NCBI GenBank assembly: GCA_019114115.1
Contig: DXGD01000445.1
Coordinates: forward strand, 1 to 12,854
DNA length: 12,854 bases
DNA from: Candidatus Nesterenkonia stercoripullorum
GTDB taxonomy: Bacteria; Actinomycetota; Actinomycetes; Actinomycetales; Micrococcaceae
Direction of reading: 5' to 3'
The notes under the pieces were generated by a model. That model had not been told where the DNA came from. It saw only the letters and a program-made list of their open reading frames with translations, and did no database searches. The position numbers and the translations under genes were made by a program. Within the stretch, counting starts at the first letter, position 1. Each line of letters starts with the position of its first letter. Of the stretch, positions 7,311 to 12,854 are shown piece by piece.

Positions 7311-9038
7311 GTGGCTACCACCTTCGAATACACTTCGGACGAGGGGCGAGAGATCTCGCGTACCGTTCCTCGGACCAAGGGTCAGATCATCGTCAGCTGG
7401 CTGACGACGACCGACCATAAGGTCATCGGGTATCTCTACCTGATCACCTCATTCCTGTTCTTCTGCGTCGGTGGCGTGATGGCACTGATCATCCGCGCAG
7501 AGCTCTTCGAGCCCGGGATGCAGCTGCTGCAGACCAAGGAGCAGTACAACCAGCTGTTCACCATGCACGGCACGGTCATGCTGCTGATGTTCGCGACGCC
7601 GCTGTTCGCAGGTTTCGCGAACGCGCTGATGCCGTTGCAGATCGGCGCGCCTGATGTGGCCTTCCCGCGCATGAACGCCCTGGCGTTCTGGTTCTTCCTG
7701 TTCGGATCCCTCGTGGCTCTGGCCGGATTCCTGACCCCGCAGGGCGCTGCCTCGTTCGGGTGGTTCGCCTACGCTCCGCTCTCGGACACGACATACTCTC
7801 CGGGCGTGGGTGGTGACCTCTGGGTCTTCGGCCTCGCCCTGACGGGCTTCGGCACGATCATGGGCGCGGTCAACTTCATCACGACGATCATCTGCATGCG
7901 CGCACCGGGCATGACGATGTGGCGCATGCCGATCTTCACCTGGAACACGCTGATCACCTCGATCCTGGTGCTGATGGCCTTCCCGCCGCTGGCGGCAGCG
8001 CTCTTCGGCTTGGGCCTGGACCGACGCTTCGGCGGGCATATCTTCGATCCGGAATCCGGGGGAGCGATTCTCTGGCAGCACTTGTTCTGGTTCTTCGGCC
8101 ACCCGGAGGTCTACATCATCGCGCTGCCGTTCTTCGGCATCGTCTCGGAGATTTTCCCGGTCTTCAGCCGCAAACCGGTCTTCGGCTATAAGGGCCTGGT
8201 CTATGCGACGATCGCGATCGCGGCCCTGTCGGTCACTGTGTGGGCGCACCATATGTACGTCACCGGTGCGGTGATGCTGCCATTCTTCGCACTGATGACC
8301 ATGCTCATCGCAGTGCCCACCGGGGTGAAGTTCTTCAACTGGATCGGCACGATGTGGCGAGGATCCATTACCTATGAGACGCCTATGCTATGGAGCCTGG
8401 GCTTCCTGGTGACGTTCCTCTTCGGTGGTCTGACGGGGATCATCCTGGCCTCGCCGCCGTTGGACTTCCACCTCTCCGACACGTACTTCGTCGTCGCCCA
8501 CTTCCACTACGTGGTCTTCGGCACCGTGGTCTTCGCGATGTTCGCGGGCTTCTACTTCTGGTGGCCCAAGTGGACCGGCAAGATGCTCAATGAGCGGCTG
8601 GGCAAGATCAACTTCTGGATGCTCTTCATCGGCTTCCACGGCACGTTCATGATCCAGCACTGGCTGGGCGTCATGGGTATGCCCCGGCGTTACGCCGACT
8701 ACCTGGTCGAGGACGGGTTCACGGCGATGAACCAGTTCTCCACGGCATTCTCGATGCTGCTGGGCGCGTCGCTCATTCCGTTCTTCTGGAATGTGTGGAT
8801 CACCCACCGCAAGGGCAAGCGCGTAGTGGTCGATGACCCCTGGGGCTTCGGCGGATCGCTGGAATGGGCTACCTCCTGCCCGCCTCCGCGCCACAACTTC
8901 TACTCGCTGCCGCGGATCCGCTCGGAGCGTCCGGCTCTGGACCTTCATCACCCGGAGCTCGCCGAGCGAAGCTCACTCGACACAGCGGCCGGCAAGGTAT
9001 TCGGCCCGGCGGACCAGAAAGACAAGGCAGGCGTCTGA
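7311..9038 (+). CDS. ctaD: Cytochrome c oxidase subunit I (haem a / haem a3-CuB)
   Basis: The catalytic, proton-pumping subunit of the aa3 oxidase, a 12-helix membrane protein that reduces O2 to water. All key residues are visible in the 575 residues: His86 (TMHGTV) and His399 as haem a ligands, His397 (AHFHYV) for haem a3, and His264, His313 and His314 for CuB. Tyr268 in GHPEVY is the residue cross-linked to His264. Proton channels are also intact: Asp115 in GAPDVAFPR at the D-channel entrance, Glu266 in HPEVY, and Lys340 in PTGVKFFNW of the K-channel. The start is GTG at 7311, two bases after the ctaC stop, with GAAGGGG inside the end of ctaC as ribosome site. The C-terminal tail after the last helix (from about residue 515) is hydrophilic. 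Its stop shares one base with the ctaF start (TGATG), implying translational coupling. Confidence 0.98.
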   Translation: MATTFEYTSDEGREISRTVPRTKGQIIVSWLTTTDHKVIGYLYLITSFLFFCVGGVMALIIRAELFEPGMQLLQTKEQYNQLFTMHGTVMLLMFATPLFAGFANALMPLQIGAPDVAFPRMNALAFWFFLFGSLVALAGFLTPQGAASFGWFAYAPLSDTTYSPGVGGDLWVFGLALTGFGTIMGAVNFITTIICMRAPGMTMWRMPIFTWNTLITSILVLMAFPPLAAALFGLGLDRRFGGHIFDPESGGAILWQHLFWFFGHPEVYIIALPFFGIVSEIFPVFSRKPVFGYKGLVYATIAIAALSVTVWAHHMYVTGAVMLPFFALMTMLIAVPTGVKFFNWIGTMWRGSITYETPMLWSLGFLVTFLFGGLTGIILASPPLDFHLSDTYFVVAHFHYVVFGTVVFAMFAGFYFWWPKWTGKMLNERLGKINFWMLFIGFHGTFMIQHWLGVMGMPRRYADYLVEDGFTAMNQFSTAFSMLLGASLIPFFWNVWITHRKGKRVVVDDPWGFGGSLEWATSCPPPRHNFYSLPRIRSERPALDLHHPELAERSSLDTAAGKVFGPADQKDKAGV

Positions 9039-9439
9039 TGAGAACGAATATTGCACTGTTCGGTGGGCTGGGTATCTTCGTCTTTATCGTGGCCTTCATC
9101 TACGGTTTCCTGACCGGCTTCGAGGAACTGGCGGGCTTCCCGCTGCTCCTGCTCACCGGTGGCCTTGGGTTCATGCTGTGGTTCTACCTGCGCATCACTG
9201 CCAAGAACACCGACGAGATGGACTCGGACAACTCCGGCGGTGAAATACACCAGATGACCGGCAACTACGGTGAGTTCGCACCATGGAGCTGGTGGCCGCT
9301 CGGTCTCGGACTGGCCTGCGCACTCGTGGTGCTCGGCCTTGCCGTCGACTGGTGGGTCTTCTTCCTGGCCCTCATCCCCGGAGTGTTCTTCCTGGTCGGC
9401 TGGGTCATGGAGTACAACCGCAAGCGCTACGCCCACTGA
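9038..9439 (+). CDS. ctaF: Cytochrome c oxidase subunit IV, actinobacterial type
   Basis: A small structural subunit of the actinobacterial aa3 oxidase, 133 residues. Four hydrophobic segments are visible: about 5-27, 34-51, 87-104 and 106-125. The hydrophilic loop between helices 2 and 3 carries TGNYGEFAPWSWWPL, typical of the family, and the C-terminus is YNRKRYAH. The ATG at 9038 overlaps the ctaD stop; the longer open frame reaching upstream only reads the ctaD 3' end in another frame. It is the last gene of the ctaC-ctaD-ctaF unit, with a strong hairpin 26 bases after the stop. The subunit binds no known cofactor. Confidence 0.95.
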   Translation: MRTNIALFGGLGIFVFIVAFIYGFLTGFEELAGFPLLLLTGGLGFMLWFYLRITAKNTDEMDSDNSGGEIHQMTGNYGEFAPWSWWPLGLGLACALVVLGLAVDWWVFFLALIPGVFFLVGWVMEYNRKRYAH

Positions 9440-9465
9440 TTTCAGAGCGTACTGCGCGATCAGCT

Positions 9466-9505
9466 GGAGAAACCCGCCGCGAGCACGCTCGCGGCGGGTT
9501 TCTCC
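9466..9505. terminator. Strong hairpin terminator after ctaF
   Basis: GGAGAAACCCGCCGCGAG (9466-9483) and CTCGCGGCGGGTTTCTCC (9488-9505) form a perfect 18-base-pair stem with a four-base loop (CACG). The U-rich stretch GUUUCUCC is part of the 3' arm. The AAACCCGCC...GGCGGGTTT pattern is typical of intrinsic terminators in GC-rich bacteria and could work in both directions. It separates the oxidase operon from def. Confidence 0.85.
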
Positions 9506-9531
9506 GCGTGAAAGGAACAGCGTAGACAGTC

Positions 9532-10125
9532 ATGTCCATACGACCCATTACCGTTCATGGGGAGCCCGTCCTCCATCGGCGCGCAGCCGAGGTCACCGTC
9601 ATCGACGCCGAGATCCGGCAGCTGGTCGAGGACATGTTCGACACGATGGATGCAGCTCACGGCGTGGGGATCGCCGCTCCGCAAGTAGGCGTGGGGTTGC
9701 GCATATTCACGTACCAGTACGCAGACAGCGGTGATGTCCCGTCACGCGGCGCCATCATCAACCCGCGCCTCAGGGTGCTGGGCAAGGTGTCACAGGAAGA
9801 GCCTGACGCAGAGGACCACGCTGAGGGCTGCCTGTCCGTCCCCGGCCATAACTTCCCGCTGCAGCGCAGCGACTGGGTAGAGGTCACCGGGCTCGATGCA
9901 GCGGGCGATCCGCTCAGGTTTGAGGCCCGGGGGTGGTTCGCGCGCATCATGCAGCACGAATACGACCACCTCGACGGTTACCTGTACGTGAACCGGCTGA
10001 ACCAGAAGTGGACCAGGCGCTGGAAGAAGGTCCTCAAGAAAGAGGGCTGGACTGTCCCAGGGAATTCCTGGCTGCCCGGCGTGGACGAGGACCCGTTCGG
10101 GCACGGAGAATCCGACGACCAGTAG
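9532..10125 (+). CDS. def: Peptide deformylase
   Basis: Removes the formyl group from the N-terminal methionine of new proteins; a cytoplasmic metalloenzyme (Fe2+ or Zn2+). The 197-residue product has the three deformylase motifs: GVGIAAPQ (44-51; Gln51 stabilises the intermediate), EGCLS (98-102; metal ligand Cys100) and QHEYDHLDG (141-149; metal ligands His142 and His146, catalytic Glu143). The insertion around residues 64-72 and the basic C-terminal extension (KWTRRWKKVLKKEGWTVPG, then an acidic tail) are common in actinobacterial enzymes. The ATG at 9532 is supported by the conserved N-terminus IRPITVHGEPVLH. AAAGGAA at 9511-9517 is 14 bases away, rather far for a ribosome site. It lies just behind the ctaF terminator and converges on trpD with 56 bases between the stops. 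Confidence 0.95.
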   Translation: MSIRPITVHGEPVLHRRAAEVTVIDAEIRQLVEDMFDTMDAAHGVGIAAPQVGVGLRIFTYQYADSGDVPSRGAIINPRLRVLGKVSQEEPDAEDHAEGCLSVPGHNFPLQRSDWVEVTGLDAAGDPLRFEARGWFARIMQHEYDHLDGYLYVNRLNQKWTRRWKKVLKKEGWTVPGNSWLPGVDEDPFGHGESDDQ

Positions 10126-10145
10126 GCCGGCCCAGTGGGCTGGCC
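10125..10145. terminator. Hairpin between convergent def and trpD
   Basis: GGCCGGCCC (10125-10133) and GGGCTGGCC (10137-10145) form a nine-base-pair stem with one G-U pair, starting at the last base of the def stop codon. There is no U-run. A second hairpin, GCAGCG/CGCTGC enclosing AGCAG/CTGCT (10164-10191), covers the trpD stop. Together they may end both convergent transcripts; the assignment is tentative. Confidence 0.35.
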
Positions 10146-10181
10146 GTCCGAGTAGCGCCGGCGGCAGCGCAGCAGGTACTG

Positions 10182-11270
10182 CTATCGCTGCGTGTACGCC
10201 ACCCAGGAGCTCAGCACGGCAGCGGCAGCTCCTGAGTCCAGCGACTGCTCAGCACGGGCCATATTGGCGGCCAAGCGCTCCTGCAGGCTCCCCTGCGCCT
10301 CGGTGTCCGATGCGGTCAGCCCTGCCGCCGTGTTCAGCACGACGGCGTCCCTGATCGGACCGCGTTCGCCGGAGAGCACACGGTGAACGATATCGGCGTT
10401 GGACTGCCCGGACCCGCCCCGCAGGTCATCGACGCGACTGCGGGGGAGGCCGAACTCCTCGGGCTCGATGACGTGATGACGCACCTGCCCCTCGCGGACC
10501 TCCCATATGTCGCTCGCCTCTGAGGTAGTGATCTTGTCGCGCCCGTCCCGTCCGCGGAAGACGAGTCCCCGAACCTTCCTGGCCGCCAGCACGTCAGCCA
10601 TCTTGGCGGCGAGATCTATGCTGGCGCAGCCCAGCGCCTGAGCGGTGACGTGAGCCGGGTTCGACAGCGGCCCGAGGAAATTGAAGACCGTGCGGATGCC
10701 CAGCTGCTTCCTTGCCGGACCGACGAAACGCATCGAGGGATGGAAGCTCTGCGCGAAGAGGAACGTGATGCCCACTTCCTCCACTGCCCGCGCCACGCGG
10801 TCAGCAGGCAATGAGAGGTCAACCCCCAGCGCTTCGATGACGTCGGCCGCGCCGGCCGTCGTGCTGGCGCCGCGGTTGCCATGCTTGACCACCCGCGCGC
10901 CGGCGCCCACGGCCGTCAAGGACGACATCGTCGAGATGTTGACGGTACCCAGCCGGTCGCCGCCGGTGCCGACGATGTCCACTGTGGGCCCGGGGATGGA
11001 GATCTCCACTGCATTCTCCATCATGGCCCGGCTGAGCCCCACCAGCTCTTCAGCAGTCTCAGACTTCGCGCGCAGCGCGGTGAGGAATCCGGCGATCTCG
11101 ACGTCGTTGAGCTCCCCGCTCATCAGCCTGTGCATGGCCCATGCTGAAGTATCCGCGTCGAGGTCGATTCCCTCGACGAGACCGTTGAGCAGTTCGGGCC
11201 AGGAACGGTAGGAACCCTCAGTCTCGGAGGCCGGAGCGGGGGAGGCGGAACGGTGCTCTGGAGTAGTCAC
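10182..11270 (-). CDS. trpD: Anthranilate phosphoribosyltransferase
   Basis: Transfers phosphoribose from PRPP to anthranilate in tryptophan synthesis. The product has 362 residues from GTG at 11268-11270. The frame stays open far upstream, but that stretch has no family similarity and runs over ctaE, so it is excluded. After a ~20-residue variable start come the helical domain (WPELLNGLVEGIDLDADTSAWAMHRLMSGEL), the PRPP-binding GTGGDRLGTVNIST (101-114), KHGNRGAST (129-137, anthranilate/PRPP site) and FNFLGPLSNPA (197-207). The usual metal-binding DGLDE motif reads DGRDK here (242-246), so Lys replaces the conserved Glu. No other trp gene is nearby; an orphan trpD opposite ctaE is also known in mycobacteria. 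TATCCT lies six bases before the GTG, suggesting a leaderless mRNA. Confidence 0.93.
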   Translation of the reverse strand: MTTPEHRSASPAPASETEGSYRSWPELLNGLVEGIDLDADTSAWAMHRLMSGELNDVEIAGFLTALRAKSETAEELVGLSRAMMENAVEISIPGPTVDIVGTGGDRLGTVNISTMSSLTAVGAGARVVKHGNRGASTTAGAADVIEALGVDLSLPADRVARAVEEVGITFLFAQSFHPSMRFVGPARKQLGIRTVFNFLGPLSNPAHVTAQALGCASIDLAAKMADVLAARKVRGLVFRGRDGRDKITTSEASDIWEVREGQVRHHVIEPEEFGLPRSRVDDLRGGSGQSNADIVHRVLSGERGPIRDAVVLNTAAGLTASDTEAQGSLQERLAANMARAEQSLDSGAAAAVLSSWVAYTQR

Positions 11271-11474
11271 AGATTCAGGATATCGGCTCCGGACGGTCCC
11301 AGAAGTCGACGATTTTCTACATGTTGTCGAAATATTGGGAACTTTTTCACCGGGCCCGATGCTTAGTATTCCCTGGTGATGGCGCGGAATCCGTGCTCTG
11401 ACAAGGATCCAGGGACACGCCACACACGCGTGCCACGATGGCGAACGAGGGTACTTTCGGGCCATAATGGCTTC
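11271..11474. promoter_or_regulatory. Divergent promoter region between trpD and ctaE
   Basis: For trpD (-), TATCCT (complement of 11277-11282) is followed by six bases and GTG. For ctaE (+), CATAAT at 11463-11468 is followed by six bases and GTG at 11475; a weak TGGCGA at 11439-11444 could be its -35 (spacer 18). No Shine-Dalgarno sequence is seen before either start. The part from 11306 to 11350 is markedly AT-rich for this genome and holds TCGAC (11306-11310) and GTCGA (11326-11330) as inverted arms around TCTACATGTTG, a possible operator. Short frames crossing this region look non-coding. Confidence 0.45.
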
Positions 11475-12122
11475 GTGACGTCTGCAACCCAAGTATCCAA
11501 TGCCCCGGCACGTACGCTGCCGAATCGTCCCAGCATGGTGTCGGTCGGAACCATGGTGTGGCTGACCAGTGAGCTCATGTTCTTCGCTGGGCTCTTCGCC
11601 ATGTTCTTCACGCTGCGGTCCTCGCGGCCCGAGCTGTGGGCGGAGCGCAGCGGTGAGCTGGATATCTTCCTCGCCACGGTCATCACCGTGGTACTGGTGG
11701 CCAGTTCCGTGACGGCGCAGTTCGGCGTCTTCGCCGCGGAGCGTCATCAGCCGCGCCGCACCGGGGGGCTGCTCAGCGTGGCACGCTGGGGGATGGTGGA
11801 GTGGTACATCCTGTCCTTCATCATGGGTGCGATCTTCATCGCCGGCCAGACGTATGAGTTTGCCGTGCTGGTCACGCACGGGGTGACGATTTCGGCGGAT
11901 GCCTTCGGATCGGCCTTCTACATCACCACGGGCTTCCACGGACTTCACGTCGTCGCTGGTCTGGTGGCGTTCCTGTTCGTGATCGCCCGGGCGTACTTCT
12001 CCGTGAAGTTCACCCACAAGGAGGCCAGCGCCGCAGTAGTGGTCTCCTACTACTGGCACTTCGTCGACGTGGTGTGGATCGCGCTCTTCGGCGTGGTCTA
12101 CATCCTTCCGGGGCTGATCTGA
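11475..12122 (+). CDS. ctaE: Cytochrome c oxidase subunit III
   Basis: A core structural subunit of the aa3 oxidase that supports proton uptake and stability of subunit I. The product has 215 residues with five membrane helices: about 25-46 (VGTMVWLTSELMFFAGLFAMFF), 62-86, 108-134, 150-171 and 193-213. Family motifs are TSELMFF, GFHGLHVVAG (153-162) and YYWHFVDVVW (192-201). The GTG at 11475 is chosen over the ATG at 11376 because actinobacterial CtaE has only a short tail before the first helix and the upstream residues look non-coding. There is no Shine-Dalgarno site, but CATAAT lies six bases upstream, so the mRNA may be leaderless. qcrC follows after 63 bases, the usual ctaE-qcrCAB order in actinobacteria. 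It is separated from the other oxidase genes by def and trpD. Confidence 0.95.
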   Translation: MTSATQVSNAPARTLPNRPSMVSVGTMVWLTSELMFFAGLFAMFFTLRSSRPELWAERSGELDIFLATVITVVLVASSVTAQFGVFAAERHQPRRTGGLLSVARWGMVEWYILSFIMGAIFIAGQTYEFAVLVTHGVTISADAFGSAFYITTGFHGLHVVAGLVAFLFVIARAYFSVKFTHKEASAAVVVSYYWHFVDVVWIALFGVVYILPGLI

Positions 12123-12185
12123 TCGTCGGGCCCACGCACTGCACCACTCGCTGATATCGCACCTAAGAAGATAAGGAACCGGCAC

Positions 12186-12854
12186 GTGAAGGCACTCTCT
12201 CAGAAGCGCCGCCACCCATTTGCAGGAGTGGCGCTGCTCCTCCTGGGCCTCTTGATCACAGGAGGTCTCTACGCCGTAGCCACGACGGTCAATGAGGCAC
12301 AGGCATCCAATACTCCAGAGGGCTACAGCTCAGCCGATGTGGAAGAGGGTGAACGGCTGTTCGTGGCCAACTGCGCCACGTGTCACGGCATGGACGCCGA
12401 GGGGACCGACGCTGGTCCTTCGCTCGTCGGGGTCGGGGCGGCATCTGTTGACTTCCAGGTCGGCACCGGGCGCATGCCGATGCAGATGCAGGGCCCGCAG
12501 GCCCAGGAGAAGCCTGCTCAGTTCAATGACGAACAGACATCCCAGCTAGCTGCCTATGTCGCGTCCCTGGGCTCAGGACCCGCCGTGCCGGACGACGAAT
12601 ATCTGGACACCGACCAGGGCGATCCTGCCCGCGGCGGAGAGCTGTTCCGCATCAACTGCGCGATGTGCCACAACGCTGCTGCGGCAGGCGGCGCGCTGAC
12701 CGAGGGCAAGTTCGCGCCCTCGCTGGATGGCGTCGACGAACGGCACGTCTACGAAGCGATGATCACCGGTCCGCAGAACATGCCAGTGTTCAACGACGCC
12801 AATATCCCGCCCGAGGACAAGCGGGATATCATCGCCTTCCTGCAGAACAACGAG
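12186..12854 (+). CDS. qcrC: Cytochrome bc1 (bcc) complex dihaem cytochrome c subunit, 3' end outside window
   Basis: Carries electrons from the bcc complex directly to CuA of the aa3 oxidase, so no separate soluble cytochrome c is needed in actinobacteria. The frame opens at GTG 12186 with AAGGAA (12173-12178) seven bases upstream and is still open at the last base, giving 223 residues so far; the family usually has about 260-280, including a C-terminal membrane helix not yet reached. An N-terminal helix (about 11-32) acts as signal or anchor. Two class I haem sites are present: CATCH (Cys63, Cys66, His67) and CAMCH (Cys158, Cys161, His162). Candidate axial methionines are in GRMPMQ and QNMPVFND. 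The domain repeat suggests internal duplication. It follows ctaE by 63 bases, probably in one transcript with qcrA and qcrB beyond the window. Confidence 0.94.
   Translation, partial: MKALSQKRRHPFAGVALLLLGLLITGGLYAVATTVNEAQASNTPEGYSSADVEEGERLFVANCATCHGMDAEGTDAGPSLVGVGAASVDFQVGTGRMPMQMQGPQAQEKPAQFNDEQTSQLAAYVASLGSGPAVPDDEYLDTDQGDPARGGELFRINCAMCHNAAAAGGALTEGKFAPSLDGVDERHVYEAMITGPQNMPVFNDANIPPEDKRDIIAFLQNNE

Noticed and set aside
7449..8252. Long minus-strand open frame (267 codons) opposite ctaD
   Set aside because: It lies wholly antisense to a strongly conserved gene and has the low-complexity Arg/Glu/His/Asp-rich composition typical of antisense shadows.
8864..9037. Longer start for ctaF at 8864
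   Set aside because: This part is the ctaD 3' end read in another frame. The ATG at 9038 in the TGATG overlap fits the family length.
11376..11474. ATG at 11376 as start of ctaE
   Set aside because: The 33 extra residues are unlike CtaE and the region carries the promoter-like CATAAT. GTG at 11475 gives the expected short N-terminal tail.
11271..12215. Open frame extending trpD upstream on the minus strand to 12215, giving a 677-residue protein
   Set aside because: The added part lies antisense to ctaE, resembles no TrpD N-terminus, and a GTG at 11270 begins the recognisable protein. GC-rich DNA often leaves such antisense frames open.

Overview
The window looks like chromosomal DNA of a high-GC actinobacterium, most likely of the Micrococcaceae/Micrococcales type (genus not determinable here). 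The reasons are GC-rich third codon positions, frequent GTG starts, an actinobacterial-type cytochrome bcc-aa3 oxidase (small four-helix subunit CtaF, dihaem QcrC), a DUF3043 membrane protein, and trpD placed head-to-head with ctaE-qcrC, an arrangement also known in mycobacteria. No mobile element, CRISPR array, tRNA or rRNA is visible, and nothing suggests recent gene transfer. I do not see a new multi-gene system. The interesting signals are regulatory and architectural.

Layout. Bases 1-2554 (+) hold the 3' part of leuA (leucine synthesis), recO (recombination repair) and uppS (polyprenyl carrier for cell wall), closely spaced and probably co-transcribed. Bases 2497-3558 (-) hold an alpha/beta hydrolase whose 3' end overlaps uppS. 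Bases 3609-4742 (+) hold pyrD, divergent from the hydrolase across only 50 bases. Bases 4717-5328 (-) hold a DUF3043 membrane protein that overlaps the end of pyrD. A 327-base gap with a promoter candidate and a structured leader precedes an ErpA/IscA-type Fe-S carrier gene (5656-6054, +). A 381-base gap with a long hairpin follows. Then comes the oxidase operon ctaC-ctaD-ctaF (6436-9439, +), closed by a strong hairpin terminator. def (9532-10125, +) is convergent with an orphan trpD (10182-11270, -), which diverges from ctaE (11475-12122, +). The last gene, qcrC, starts at 12186 and runs off the window; it is open at its 3' end.

How the genes work together. CtaC, CtaD, CtaE and CtaF form the aa3-type terminal oxidase. 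QcrC is the dihaem cytochrome c of the bcc complex, which in actinobacteria forms a supercomplex with the oxidase. PyrD is the quinone-linked dihydroorotate dehydrogenase, so it feeds electrons into the same quinone pool. The ErpA-like protein may supply Fe-S clusters to respiratory and other enzymes (inference).

Recurring signal. Five genes (hydrolase, pyrD, DUF3043, trpD, ctaE) have a TAnnnT hexamer followed by exactly six bases and then the start codon, with little or no usable Shine-Dalgarno sequence. This is the pattern expected of leaderless transcripts. The other starts either have a recognisable purine-rich ribosome site or follow another gene closely.
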